NCBI GenBank assembly: GCA_021464245.1 | Contig: JADCRB010000111.1 | Location: 248,001-312,000, forward strand | DNA from: Carallia brachiata | Lineage: Eukaryota; Streptophyta; Magnoliopsida; Malpighiales; Rhizophoraceae | Length of the DNA: 64,000 bases | Direction: 5' to 3' | Shown: positions 1-13,110 of the stretch, one piece after another | Numbering within the stretch: position 1 is the first letter of the stretch | Layout of the letters: every line of letters starts with the position of its first letter | The notes under the pieces: model-generated | Told to the model about the DNA's origin: nothing | Databases searched by the model: none | Seen by the model: only the letters and a program-made list of their open reading frames with translations | Translations under genes and position numbers: made by a program

Positions 1-3000
1 ATCCGTTGGATTAATTTGCCACCAGCCACAGAAAATAAGTATGATTGTAATGGATGCACTATCACAGTAACTAATGCAAGGATCAAAAACATCACTGCCC
101 AAAACTTTGAATCCTTTCTTAACTCATGAGGTGTTTCATAGAATGTTTTGATTACTCTGGAAAGCAAAATACCAAAAATTGGGAATATCACCCCGTTGAT
201 AAGAGCAACAATAGTTCCAGCCAAAAGCACTGGAATCTCTGGCTTGTTGAGATAGGCAAGGCGACGCATTGGGACTTTTGGAGAAGGTTTTTGAGTTGAA
301 GGACTTATAGGTCCTTCCAGAGCATTATCAGGAGCATTCATTCTAGCAGGTAAACCAAATGAAACTGAGAATGAATGCCTACTGCTGTTTCCTACTCCTG
401 GCGATCCCCGACTTAAGGACCTTTTCAGTGAAAATCTTTGACTTGACAGTCTGATGGAATCTGAACTAATATCTGATTTCTTGCGGTCATCTGCTGCTTG
501 TTCTGACACTTTGTTTACCTCCTGCAAGCGTATAAGCTGAGAGTATGCCCCTTCAGGATCCTTGATTAGCTCTGAATGAGAACCTAAGCAATTCATAAAC
601 ATGTTCTTGGTGAGAAGTATCTTTTGTCTCACTAACATTAAGGATGAAAATCACAGGATAAATGGAGATAACTCATTATAACAAGAAGCAATAACAAAGG
701 AAATTAATATGCAACAAAATGTCTTATGATTAGAGATTTCAGATTTAATTCAGATGTGAGATGTTGTTTGTGTTAAACTAGTTCAATGTATTGGCATAGC
801 TATGCAGACTTAATTATATCCTACTTTTAACCAAACAATTCAAAAAATAGCTGTAAATTAACGGAAATTCAGAATCGACATCTTAGAACAAGAACAATTT
901 GAAAACAAGAAAAAAAAAACATAAAGCAGAAATCTCTATACTGGAAGAAACATATCCTGCAATGATTTATTCTCGTACTGTATATATAGAGTTAATGTAG
1001 GAACCTTTTTCAACCATCTTTCCCCGATGAATGACGGCTATCATGTCAGCATTTCTCACGGTGCTCAATCTGTGGGCAACAATAACAGTCGTTCTGTTGA
1101 CCATGATCCTATCTAATGCCTCCTGCACTATCCTCTCAGATTCTGCATCCAGTGCACTTGTAGCTTCATCTAAAAGCAATATCCGTGGATCTTTTAAAAT
1201 TGCTCTTGCTATTGCGATTCTTTGTTTCTGTCCACCAGATAACTGAGTTCCATGCTCGCCAACCATGGTGTCTAGTCCCTGGATGCAAATGAAATGGTTC
1301 AAAGCAAATATAACCCATTTAGTCCCAATAAAATGAAAAACACAACCCTTCAAACTGAAAGAGGACAAAGCAGAATCACCTGAGGCAATTTATCAATGAA
1401 TTTGGCAGCATTGGCAAGTTCAGCAGCAGCTCTTATTTCTTCATTTGTTGCACCATCTTTTCCGTACATAATGTTTTCTCTAATGCTAGATGTAAAAAGC
1501 ACCGGTTCCTGGCTGACAAGACCGATTTTCTGTCTAATCCACTTGAGTTGAAGCTCTTTGAGGTTAATGCCATCCACAAGAACTTCACCAGCTTGTGGAT
1601 CATAAAATCTCTCTATCAGACTAATTACTGTTGACTTCCCACTTCCACTTTGTCCAACCAAAGCTGCAGTTGTGCCACTTGGGATGAAAAGAGAAAATCC
1701 ACTAAATATTTGTTCATCTGGTCTAGCTGGATAACTGAAATACACATCCCTCAGCTCTATATCTCCATGGATGTCATCCAATATCTTTCCCTTTGTGTCG
1801 GAAGAATCGATCTCTGGCTTTCTGTTGATAGTCTCAAACATTTTGTAAGCCGCAGCTTGACCAGCAGCAAATGCACCCATGCATGGAGATGCCTGACCTA
1901 GGGACCTGAGATACAAGGAAGGGGAAAAGGTAACTGTGATGAATCATGAAACCAGGTATTGCATTTCTAAATTTGCAAGTCTGTCATGGATGTGCATTGC
2001 GTTTGAATGAAACTCACATGGAACCAGTTAACACTGCTACAACCACATTAAGCACATCACCACCAGTGTATCCTTTCTCCAATATCATCCTTGCACCAAA
2101 CCATATTGCCAATGAATAACTACAGAATATTAGAGACATAACCACTCCAAAACCTAATCCAGCAGCAGAGCCTTCTCGAACATTGGACTTGTATGCAGTA
2201 ACGAGATGCTTCTTGTAATTTTCTATGGCTTGCTTCTCCCCAGTAAATGATGAAACCTGCATTAGATTAAATAATGAGCATACTTCAAAATGAAATTTGA
2301 TTTCTGGGGCCACATTTAGTTTCGGCTAATGCAATCATACTGTTCTGATTGAGCCAATGGTTTGCTCGACTACAGTTGCTGCTTTTGCATAAGATTTTTG
2401 CCCAAGGGATGCCAACCTAGTTACCACGATGGACAGAGCTGCACCAGCCATAACAAGCAGTGGAATACTTGATAACATGACAAGTGCAAGAAGCCACCCC
2501 TTGATAAATGCTATTATAAATCCTCCAAAAAATGTTGATACTAGCTGTACAAATTTCCCAACCTGCATAAAAAAAAAAAAAGCAGAATTATCTGACCAAA
2601 GGAATAGGGAAGAGTATTCTTTTTCATGTCTCCAATTCTTACTTCTCATCAGGGTTTAATTTTTGCTGCAGTATATATGTTACCTTTTCGCCCATGGCAT
2701 CTTGGATAAGAACAGTGTCACCGGACATTCTACCAATGACCTCTCCAGTGTTTGTTTCCTTATCAAAAAAGCCAACTTCTTGCCTCAGTATAGTTTTCAA
2801 ATACAAACTCCTGATTCGCGCAGCCTGTCTTTCTCCAGTGACCATCCAGCAAGCAACCTCTGTGACCAAGGAAAAAGTTCTCTTTTTTCAGAACGGTTGA
2901 AAATTTAAACAATTTCAGCCCCAGAGGGGTTTGTGACTGTACGGAGAAATGACGCCGCAGCACACCCCACAGCCAAGTACACAAATTTCAGACACACCTA

Positions 3001-3585
3001 AAACATTCCAGCAAAATATTAACAGCTTTATCTAATAAAAGGTTCAAGCATAATATCAACAAAAGAAACACAAGTTTGGATGGAAAGCATAAAATCAAGA
3101 ACACAATGATTTAGTGGACTTTCTCAAACTTTTGCTTCTTACATCAAGCTAAAATATAAAACTAAAGATCAAACAATTATGTACTTCCACAATCAGAAGA
3201 TGGATGACAATCTTATAATCTCTTCTCTAGATGTAATCGTAATGGATGCTCTTACCCTGGAAACTACATGTAGCACATCTTTGTTATTCTGATTTTGTCC
3301 GAAAGAATCAGTCAGTTCCCCAAATAGTAATGTCATAAGGGGTAAACACACTCCATTCGCGACAGCACCAACCGTGCCAACAATCATCAACACGACATCC
3401 ATTGAATCCGCAAATGAAAACAGCTTGTAAAATGGAACTGTTTGGGTCTTTTCGTTTTCTTTGCTCTTCTCTTGGTCTTTTGGGTCCCCATTTCCACTGG
3501 TGCTTTTCTTCTCCACTTCACGGCTTGTCGATGTGGTGGCCTCGTGCGAACTTGTAACCCCATTGTTGCTGCTCTCCACATCCAT
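1..3585 (-). CDS. ABCB-type (P-glycoprotein/MDR) ABC transporter, 5' half, truncated by window edge
   Basis: Full-size ABC exporter of the plant ABCB4/11/21-like group, whose members move auxin or other small organic molecules across the plasma membrane using ATP. Exons read from sequence: 3585-3256, 2997-2943, 2859-2684, 2562-2341, 2256-2018, 1905-1380, 1278-1005 and 583 to beyond position 1. All junctions are GT-AG and in phase. The N-terminus is rich in Ser/Thr/Lys/Glu, then comes the first transmembrane domain (residues about 55-350) and first nucleotide-binding domain: Walker [10 protein letters not shown] near 425, signature LSGGQ near 529, Walker B ILLLDE near 549, and a D-loop SALD. 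The last visible exon holds the linker and the start of the second membrane domain; the second ATP-binding domain lies outside the window. A splice acceptor just before the ATG (near 3597) suggests a 5'-UTR intron. No frame damage seen. Family assignment is secure; substrate and exact orthology are not. Confidence 0.93.
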
Positions 3586-4179
3586 GATACCAAATTCTGA
3601 ATATCAATCAAATTTGCCAACTGCTTTAACTATCAGAAAGTCAGAACCTTTAATAGATTTATATGCTGCAGCCGCAGAGGAGAGAGAAATACTTACTACA
3701 GTCAGAGTCATAAATATCTTAGCCAACAGACAGCACACAAAATACCAAATAGCGGTCAAAGAAAACGGAACAATGACATGAAAAGAGATTCTTTTTTTTT
3801 TTTTTTATCTGAAAAAGAGATTCTTATATTCGGAAAAGTCTATGGGGCGTTCACAATATGTGAAAATAAAGCAGAGATAGCCCATAAAAAAATTAAAAAA
3901 ATAATAAAAAAAAAGCAGATACTGATTTAAATTAATGGATTCCAGTATGTGAAAAATCATCACAACATTACCCCAAAATAAAAAAATATAAAAAAAAGGA
4001 ACTAGAAAGAAGAAACAAGGATCAACAGCCTGAAACTACATAATTATCTGGAAAGTCTGTTACAATATACAGAATTTATGAGTGCTTGTATAATTGTCTG
4101 TTCATCTTCTCAGTTAAACACAAAATTTGGATGCAAGGGAGCCGCTCTTGAAAATGAAGCATTCAAGACAAAAGAAGGG

Positions 4180-4210
<31 letters not shown>

Positions 4211-4750
4211 AGATGAGCAAAGTGAAACTACTGGGATTCTGGTTCTGAAAGGGATCAAATTGGTGCATCAACATACCACCCATTTAATGACATCAAACCC
4301 ATATCAAGTAACTGAAAAGAACAAAAAAAATGATCTTTCTCCTCACCAACTCCACTGGCCACTTTGCTTAAACAACAGCATCAGCAGGTCATCGCCATCC
4401 CTGCAAAGCTGGCCTGGCCCTCCCAAGAAAAATTTAAAAAAAAAAAAAAAAAAAACAAGAAGAAGAAGAAGAAGAAAGACAGAGAAAAACCCGGATGGGT
4501 AGAAGGCCACACCAAACAAACAAATAACCCCACTTTTTCCTAAACCAAAAAAAAAAAAACAGGGAACCATAAACACACCGTCGGGGCAGAAACACTTTAA
4601 ACTTACCGAAAGGAGTGGAAAAGTTAGTTGAAAGATCTGGGCCTCCCGGTTAGCTCTTATTAAGGTTATTTTCCACTGTCTAGCCCCCTTTCTTACTCTC
4701 TTGTTCCCCTTCATACCGTTCATACGTGCATACATTTATATATGGTTTCT
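3586..4750 (-). promoter_or_regulatory. Putative 5' UTR and promoter of the ABCB gene
   Basis: No coding sequence. On the minus strand there is a TATA-like stretch around 4735-4746, followed downstream by a pyrimidine-rich leader that includes a (CT)n run (GA on the plus strand at about 4180-4212). CT-rich leaders and a 5'-UTR intron are common in plant genes. The transcription start is inferred, not shown. Confidence 0.35.
4180..4212. repeat. GA/CT microsatellite
   Basis: A nearly pure GA dinucleotide tract, interrupted once, in the probable 5' leader of the ABCB gene. Its length is likely polymorphic. Confidence 0.85.
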
Positions 4751-5650
4751 TTTGCTTAAAGAGCAAGCATTACTTGTGGGTGGAATATATTAGTCGTCCG
4801 GAGAATGTGATTAGACATACGATTTTATTATACGAAATAGTTATATTATAATAATAATTATATTTATTATAACCATAGAATGTATAATAAAAAATATTTT
4901 TTAATTTATATTTATAATTATAATTATAAAAAATATATTTATTGTTATAATATAACTAAAATATAACATGTTTTTTTATATACGATAGGCAATGGTCCCT
5001 ACCAGAGTTCCCCACGCCACCATTGTAGCCAACTGCTCCGCTTGGTCAAAACTCAAAAGCAAACGAGGCTTTTAATTTCTTGTCCTCCAAACTCCTTTGT
5101 TTTTTTTGAAGAATCTTATCGGTAAGTTCCATGTAACTTCTGGGAAATTTGTTGGATAAAAATATATGTAATCTTCTAGAAATTCGAGGGTGTTGGCCAA
5201 AAAAAAAAAAAAAAAAGACAGACACCTGATGTGTGGTTAAAGTGCGCACATTAACCCGTTGAGATTTAAATTTAAATCCTACAGACAGCTGCAAGTTCCC
5301 AAAAAGAAAGAAAATGATGTGTTCGGATCACTTTGATTGAACTTTAATTCGTGAATTCATATCAACCATTTAATATCAGTAGGATTTCCATGGATTTAAT
5401 TTTCGGATCTCATAACGTTTACGTTTACGTTGATTGGGTTTTTTTTTTTTTTTGTTTAACTAGAAATTTGATAGCTACAAAAAGAAGAAGTCCACTTACA
5501 AATATATAAACTTATTTGGGGTTTTTCAATTTGGATTGTGAATTTGTGACGTACCGTATACGTGTATGACTTATTTGAGGTTTTTTTTTAATTAATAATG
5601 CATGAAATAGCGAGTCCCTTTTTTTTTTTTTCATGAAATGAAAAAATTGA
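4751..5650. other. AT-rich intergenic stretch, no gene seen
   Basis: Long A, T and AT runs with many stops in all frames. The short open frames here are low-complexity. Nothing supportable as a gene or RNA. Confidence 0.6.
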
Positions 5651-5655
5651 AGTGA

Positions 5656-6880
5656 TATATCGTGTTAAGTGCACGACATAATGAATATAAAAACTCTACT
5701 ATATAATTTAATTTTAAATAATATTAAAATAATTATGTAATTTAATAATTTTTTAATTTTAATTATTTAACAAAATATAATATTTTAATTTTATCTAAAA
5801 AAATCTTATTAAGTATTTCACTCCTGTCATTCTAAACGATAATGCTTAAAACGATGGATACCTGCACCCACGTAGGACTCTTTCTTTTTGGATACAAGGA
5901 AAATAGATTCCACACAAGGTTTTATTTTTTAATAGTACAGGTACGTCTAGAAGAATTTTGAAGGGGGAGAGGGGGAGGTAAAATTTATATATATAAAAAA
6001 GATGAAATATAAAAATATTATATTAAATTAAATAATAAACATTAAAATTATTTTTTTATTTTTTTTATTTTCAATAATCAAATATAATTTTTTGTTGTGT
6101 AAGTAAATATTCAATCATTTAATAATTTATTATCATGTAATTACGCAACGTTTTATAAGTTAATTTTTTACCATATTTATTGTAATCGATAAATTTAAAG
6201 TCATTTTACAAACAAAAACGCATTTAAAAATAAAATGTATTTTAGAAACAATTTTTTTATTTATTATCTATTGCAAATAATTTGTATCATTAAAATATAT
6301 AAAAAAATTTCTTAAAAGACAATATAAACAAACCAGCAAAGAAAATAAAAGCATTTAAGGAAGAAAACAAAAAAAAGCATGGAAAGAATCCCAAAAAAGA
6401 ACAGTGAAATAGCATTTAAGGGGAAAGAAAAAATAGCTGCCAAAAAAATCCAATGGGATTCGAACCTTGGACAAGGGAGGGGGGGCCAAAATGGCATAGG
6501 ACTAGATGATTACTCTTTGTTCTGTTTCTATAGTATTAATAATATATTAACAGAATCCATGGTGCAACTGCCCCCTAGTTCTTACTTAGATTTGTCCCTG
6601 CGTGTAGGAATGGAAAAGTATAAGAGTGTGACCAGCTAACTAAATTTAAGATTATAATAAAATAATCACGTTATATATTTAAAGATATTTAATAATTTAT
6701 TAATTTTTTAAAAATTAATTATTTAACTATTTATATTATTTATTATTATTTTATTATTACGTAAATATTATTATAAATATTTTTAAAATATAAAAAATAG
6801 TGTCAATTAGCCACGGCTTGCTTATCCTAGGCATTTTTTAGCTTTTTTATTTATTTATTTTTAGAACAAGTCAAATATCA
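5656..6880 (+). repeat. Diverged tandem repeat, copy 1 (interrupted)
   Basis: Blocks at about 5656-5945, 6600-6630 and 6796-6880 match, in the same order, the uninterrupted copy at 6952-7400. Shared landmarks are a TTAAGTGCAC-like start, the block around 5845-5930 (CGATGGATAC... versus CGGTGGACAC...), the identical AGGAATGGAAAAGTATAA (6606 and 7303), and a GTCAATTAGCC/GTCGATTGGCC block before a TTTTTTAGCTTTTT run. Two AT-rich segments (about 5946-6600 and 6640-6795) interrupt copy 1. No coding potential. Confidence 0.6.
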
Positions 6881-6951
6881 GCAACAACTTTTCTTCTGCT
6901 CCTTGTGAAATGAAGAAGTAAGAATGACATGTAGAACTTTCAAAGAAAATT

Positions 6952-7400
6952 GTGTTTAGTGCACGGCATAACAAATAATAAATTTTCTTAAAAATTATTT
7001 TTATAGAAGATTTTACTACAAAATTTAATTTTACGTAACACTAAAATAATCACATAATTTATTTAATTATATATGATATTTTTTTTAATTTTAATTATCT
7101 AATAAAATATATTTTTTTATAATACTTTTATTTTGTGGTAAATGATCTCTGCCAAATATTTTACTTATGTAAATTTTAAACCATTACGGTTGAAACGGTG
7201 GACACCGGCACTCAACTTTGGACTTTTTTTAATTTTGGATGTAAGGAAAAAAAGATTCCAACCAAGGTTTCGCTTTTGGATGGTACTGATGCTGGCACGC
7301 AACAGGAATGGAAAAGTATAAATTGCAGCGTCGATTGGCCAAAGCTTGGGATTTTTTTAGCTTTTTCCATGAACAAATAGTCAAATGTCTATATCTTATG
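6952..7400 (+). repeat. Diverged tandem repeat, copy 2
   Basis: Compact copy of the repeat described at 5656-6880, lacking both AT-rich insertions. The open frame at 7198-7380 is inside the repeat and is not a recognisable protein. Confidence 0.6.
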
Positions 7401-7987
7401 CGCTTTTAGACCTGCCGCTAGTGCGGCCCGCTACCCACCATGGGACAATTCATTAATACTGATAAGAGTAACACAAGTTAATGTCAAAGAATACTTAATT
7501 AGGTGGAATTTCTGATCCATCCCACTTGATTTTTTTTAATATTTTATTAATTGACTTCAACTCTGATCAGAGTCTTGAAACTGCCTGCTCATTGCTCAGC
7601 CAAAATTCATTCAATGGTCAACTCCAATTGAACAGAAATTTTCATTTGCCTATCAAGATTAGGGTTTCAGATTTCATTTGCATTTGAAAAAGATCAAATA
7701 AATGAATGGTTGGTGTCTCCCTTTACGTGGTCTATAAAATTCAATGGGCTTTCTCATGCCGCCATATTCATTCGAAGTAAAAATAATATATGAAGAAGAA
7801 ATGAAAAGTGTACCGGCAATGAAAAATATATGAGTGATTCTGATTCTAACCTACACATTTGATGACTTATGTACAGACGTTGATGTTTTTTTGTTGTTAA
7901 AAAAGAAAAAAAAAAAAAAAAAAAGTGTACTCTAAGAATGTTGATTTCAACATAATTTAAAATGACAGGACTAGGTGGCTGTTTATT
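7401..7987. other. Intergenic, no gene seen
   Basis: Moderately AT-rich with an A-rich run at about 7903-7924. No supportable coding or RNA feature. Confidence 0.5.
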
Positions 7988-8299
7988 AGGTGGCTTCTAA
8001 GTAGCTGTTATATACAACGCGATAGAGAAAATTATACGACAGCAAAAAATTAGGAGAAAATTATACGACATGCTAAAAGAATTTATACAATATATAACTA
8101 GCTAATAAAAATTAAAAATTTGGCTACATGGATAGCATATTTTCTTTTACCACGTTGTATAATTTTCTTATATTTCTGCTTCTAATGTATATTAAATTTT
8201 AATAACTAGTTACACGTCATATAATTTCCTATATCACACCATATAATTTTTTTATATTTTCTCTAAAACGTTGTATATTACAGCTACTTAACAACCACT
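7988..8299. mobile_element. Foldback-type MITE
   Basis: The two ends are inverted copies of each other over about 50-60 bp. The left end around 7990-8045 (…AAGTAGCTGTTATATACAAC…) is matched by the reverse complement of 8240-8299 (…AAGTAGCTGTAATATACAAC…). Further inside, an ACTAGCTA/TAACTAGTTA pair also mirrors. There is no coding capacity, as expected for a non-autonomous DNA transposon. I cannot assign the superfamily. Confidence 0.6.
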
Positions 8300-8305
8300 T
8301 ACGCT

Positions 8306-8532
8306 TTTTGGATTGAAAGAAAGTGAATAGAAAAGAAAAGGAATAGAAAATAATACAGTAATAATGATATTATAATTATAAAAGTAATGATTGGACAGTT
8401 ATGAGAAAGAAAATGAATAATAATTTGTGAAAAAAATGAAAATTAATTGTTTAAATTGATAAAAAATAAATAAAAAATGATTTTTTTAATTCTTTTCTTT
8501 TTCTTTTCTTACCATTCCAAACAGGGCATTAA
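8306..8532 (-). mobile_element. MITE, family M1, copy 1 (reverse orientation)
   Basis: The reverse complement closely follows the elements at 13490-13735 and 46186-46440: all start with TGTTTG, carry a long TTTTC/TTTCT-rich body with TTATCAATT and CATTACT-type blocks, and end in CAATC. It abuts the foldback element on its left. Confidence 0.6.
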
Positions 8533-9953
8533 AAAACAGTCAAATAAATTTTTTCAATTTAAAAACTTATCATGTTCGTACATCAGTCGGCTGTTGGCAT
8601 TTGTCTGTCACACTAATTTATTTACCTTACTATATTAGCCACCAGTCACCAGACACTTCTTACAAGGGAGATCTTCGGCACCTCTACAGAAATGATGTTA
8701 AAGAGAAAACATTCACGTGCATACAATAAAATTGTGAAAATATTATAATAATTAATATTTTTTATGTAATTAAAATTATAAAATATAAAATAAAAATATT
8801 ATTATTTTTTAATTATAATCTTTTATTGTAGCAGTTAAAAAAATTAATTGATTATTATACTATGAATATTGTATGACATATTTTTTCTATATTCATATAA
8901 TAAAATTTAATATGAAATACAAATCTTTTCGTTATAATGGGTATCGGTATATAATTATTGGAAGTGGTAATCTAGTGATATTTTGGCGTGGCTCCCAGTA
9001 TTAACCCGATTTTGAGTTTTCGCGCTGTAGTTGGGTGCTGCTTTGACGGTGAAAAATTGAGTGCATTGTGTGGGTTTCATACTTATTAATACTATGATTA
9101 GGGTTTAGAGAGACTCATTTTATATCAGTAATGCTTTCGTGATTGGTCCTTCTATTTGATAAGTTAAATAAAAATGTTAACGAATGACTCTCATTTTAAT
9201 TCAAAAATTTGATAATTGTCATTTCTACGAGATGATTTCTTTAGTTAAAAAATTGTTTCGATTATTATATATATATATGTGTGTGTGTGTGTGAAGTTTT
9301 CGATAAATGGACCTGATTCATTGGACATGGAAATCACGTGCAAATTCCTTGAGCATTTATGACAGGACACTTCCCAGTTCCCAAATAACAAATGGGCAGG
9401 GTACCAGGGCTTTCTTTCCTGTTGACGATTTCTTTCGCTTCAAGTACAACGGCGATATCACAAACTCTGGACTATTCTTTCTTTTTTTTTTTTTAACGCA
9501 AAGAGTCAAAAAGGAAATTTTGCTGGACTAAACGATTCTTATTAAATATAATAACCCATTCATACATATTTCTGCTTTTTAGAAAAAAAAAAATAATAAC
9601 AAAAAAATATATGTCATACTCAGTTTGATGTAGAAAACGTAGCTTAGGATTTCATGGATCAAATGGACCATGGGAAGAGCCTAAAGATAGATTCCCAAAA
9701 ACTTGGTCCCTAAGCATTAGTAGACATTGTTCTAGAATACTTGATCTTCAAGTATTCCTCATTAGTTAAATTTTTATTAGATTGATTTAGTCTCTATTTA
9801 TTTTTTTTGTGTAAGCTTAAAGGCTAAGGTATTCCACCGAATTATATATTACTTCAAATACATTGTTTTTTTTTCGTATCTTTCTCTTTGAGAAATTTTA
9901 ATCGTGTATTAATGTTATTATCACTAAACGCTTTATTATAATATATATAAAGT
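8533..9953. other. AT-rich intergenic stretch with a TA/TG microsatellite
   Basis: A (TA)n(TG)n run lies at about 9266-9293. The open frame at 9307-9531 has no recognisable domain and no splice context. Nothing else supportable. Confidence 0.5.
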
Positions 9954-10107
9954 ACTAAAATGCTCTAAATTAAGTAAATAAATTATAAAATAAAAATTAT
10001 AACATAAATCATCACAGCTACCTATTGAAAATTATTTTCTATCACTCTGATGACTTAGTTATAATTTTTATTTTATAATTTATTTACTTAATTTAGAGCA
10101 TTTTAGT
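9954..10107. repeat. Perfect 50-bp inverted repeat (hairpin-forming, MITE-like)
   Basis: Left arm 9954-10003 and right arm 10058-10107 are exact reverse complements over all 50 bases, with a 54-bp spacer whose ends also partly pair (AATCATCA against TGATGACTT). A DNA or RNA cruciform/hairpin of this size is characteristic of a young MITE or an inverted-repeat small-RNA source. There is no coding sequence. Confidence 0.9.
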
Positions 10108-12660
10108 CTATTTAAGAATTATTACAAATAAGCCTCTAGGTCTTTTTTTTGTAATAAATTCTGTCAATCACAATAAAGTTATCAAGTTATTGATTAAAGA
10201 AAATTCTCTTTTGAGACTTATTTATCTTTAGCATAAAAATCTTTTAGGTTTTTACCACGAAATATATATATATGGTTACATGATTGAAAAAAATTTGTTA
10301 AAAAAATTTCTGTAATACAACTTACTAGATTTATTGTGCAAATGTTTTAATTACATATGCAAGCAAAAGAAGGAACGATTTTCAACTGATTACATTTCAG
10401 AATTTCTTTTGAATTTTTTTTTTATCACTAACTTTTTTCCTATATATATATATATATGTGTTTTATTAACTACTGTTTTAGAATTTTGAAGAAGATAAAA
10501 AAGAAAATGAAATGAATATGTGCACTCATAAATTTTATTCTACAAGCCAAGACGAGGGAAAATAAGCATATGTTGCACATGCATTTTCAATGGTCAAAGA
10601 AAAAGGAGTCGACGTCGTGAAAGGTGGCGCGTTTCATTTGCGCCTCCATGTCCAACGGCCTTTGAAATTTCGCGGTAACGCCCGAAATCCGGAAAATTTC
10701 AAACGTAAGTGTCCGCTTTTCTCTCTCTCTCTTAAAAATATATATATTGATATTCAATAACCAGAAATTATTTTACGTAATTAATTTTAATTGGATTCAA
10801 TTTCAAATTTTCATCATAAATTTGGACTTGTTTGTGAGCAGTAACAATAATAATAATAATAAGAATAACAATAATTGTCGTTATTATTACAAGCCGAAAA
10901 CGATTCTCCTAACTAGAAGGACCTAAATAATATTTTTTTCTTCAAAAATCTTTTGACTTTTGGGATAGGAAGGCATAGATCGTCGTTAAAAAGGAATTTT
11001 TTACGGAATACGAAAATGAAATGACATTAAAATTATTAAATACCAAAATATTATTAAGTGGCTAAACGTTTACCAAATTAATTTAACTCTCATTTTTTAA
11101 TTTTTCTTTTTGTTTTCCAAAGGCCTAATGTTAATGTCAAGTGAACGCAGTATTAAATGCAAAAGGAAAGATCAAAGATCTATCATGTTGTAAACTTATG
11201 AAGTAAGGAAATCACAAAAGGCCGATCGAATGTCACTGATGACGTATATTCTTCTCTAAAATTATTTTTAATTGGTGTCTTGCATGTGCATGAATTGCTC
11301 AAAATTGATCTGGCTTGTGCTGAAAGTTTTTTTTTTTTTTTTTAATTCCTCTTGAAATTTTTTATATGATCAACTAAACAATTGGTTCTTTGTTAGTAAT
11401 AACTAAGCAAAAGAGAATATAAGGCCAAACAACGTCCTCTTCTGACAGGCGCACTGCTAGCTAATGGAGTGTGCATTTTCGATAATTACGATGTTCTCTA
11501 ATGAAACTGTGAAATATTATTTATTTTTTCATTTTATGGAAAAACAAAGAGAGAGAGAGAGTTATGAGGCCAGGGAGACCCTACACCCTCAAGTCACATT
11601 TGGGTGTCCAAAAGTACACTTATTTCGGCAAACATGTTCGTGAATGGAGGCTGATCATCAAGTTTCAAGCAACTCAAGCAAGTAAGAATATGACTATATA
11701 GTTTTTTACTTTGCAAGTGATAGCCTATTATTAGAGAGAAGTGAGAGAGAGAATTAATTTTTTGAAACTCAATTTTTGTGTGAACGACATATTTTTTATT
11801 ATTCCAATTGAATTGAATATCAAAGCTAGAAATATATTTATATGGTAAAACAAATGAGGTAGAGGAAAAGGGCTGATGACATGTATGCACCTATGCGGAA
11901 TAAAAAGTCACTCCTAACTTAACCATTTTTGTTCCCTTGTGGGTGTGCATGCGAGATACAAAATTCCCATGGAAAGAGGGAAGTCCAATATTTTGGTTCT
12001 CTATGTTTTTTGGTGGACTGATAATATTTTGGACTATTGTGACTAGAATGTTTTTAAAAAATAAAAAAAAATGACGCTGGCATAGATAGAGGTCAAGGAC
12101 TAGATTAAGAGCTTAAGGAACAGTAGCTTTTGCGGAGAGAGGGAAAATTTGGTCTGATCTTTTAATTAAGATTAAAATGTAATTAAAGTGTTATGAATTA
12201 TTTTATGATTGAATATAAAAAAATAAATTATAAATATTATTAAATAAATTATATAATTATTTTAATATATTTAAAATATAATCACATAAGATGTTTCTAA
12301 TAGATGAAAAAAATACATCACATGGCAAAATTTTTCGTCAAAATGTTGGTCCAAATGCAGGTACAGATCCACTCTGTCATAGTTCCTCCAGCACTCTTTT
12401 GGACCCACATGCGAAATATAATTCGTGGTGATCGTGATGATGCCCGCCATTTTGGTGGAATCGATGGAGGCAAATGGCCGGAAAAAGAATAACAGACTCA
12501 CTTCTAACCAAAATAAATATCAACAGTAGTAATCAGCAAAAGGCCAAAAAACAAAAATCGGTGGAACCAATGCCGTCGGGCACATATCCTTTTTTTTTTT
12601 TTTTTTCAAACGGAAGAATATACCCGAAAATAAATAACATAAAGCAAAACAAATAAAAAT
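10108..12660. other. Intergenic stretch, no gene seen
   Basis: Contains microsatellite-like runs (TA near 10440-10456, GA near 11551-11562), a small GC-richer patch around 10600-10700 and an AT-rich dispersed motif near 12180-12280. The short open frames show no domain I recognise. Confidence 0.5.
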
Positions 12661-12667
12661 ATAGATT

Positions 12668-13110
12668 GAGAGGGTGTTTAGTTTAGTATTTGGAGAGTGT
12701 TGGTTGCTGTTGTTTTTCAAAAAATAAGAAGATTAGTATTCGGTAAATTTTTTTAAAGGATTTTCGTTTGCTGATATTTTTGTAACTCAAACGACAATAA
12801 CAATATGTTAATAGAAAAGAAGTTAAAGTTTTTCATCTTTTTATCAACTAGTTGGTCTAAATTTATAATATCTCAAAAAAAAATATTCTTCTTCAAAAAT
12901 AGGGGATTCAAAAAATAACTCAAGTTTTTTCAATTAAAGCAGATGATGGGTAATATTGGGCTAAAATATCTTTGATTGTTCTATATAATTTTTTTTCCCC
13001 CATATCTCTAGAATTTGAAACAACGATATCAATTGTTAATCTAACAAAACACTGCAAAGTTATTTTGTTTATCAATAATGATAATCAGCAACATTAGTCA
13101 CTAAAACATC
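12668..13110. mobile_element. Possible MITE with weak terminal inverted repeats
   Basis: The left end reads GGTGTTTAGT... and the reverse complement of the right end reads GATGTTTTAGT... followed by a GTTGCTG-type block in both. Similarity is short and interrupted, so this is tentative. Confidence 0.25.

Noticed and set aside
4260..4735. Open frames on both strands near 4.3-4.7 kb
   Set aside because: Driven by poly(A)/poly(T) and AAG repeats in the ABCB leader region.
10590..10700. GC-richer patch as a possible promoter or exon
   Set aside because: Has a GTCGACGTCG-like palindrome but no open frame, splice sites or downstream gene.
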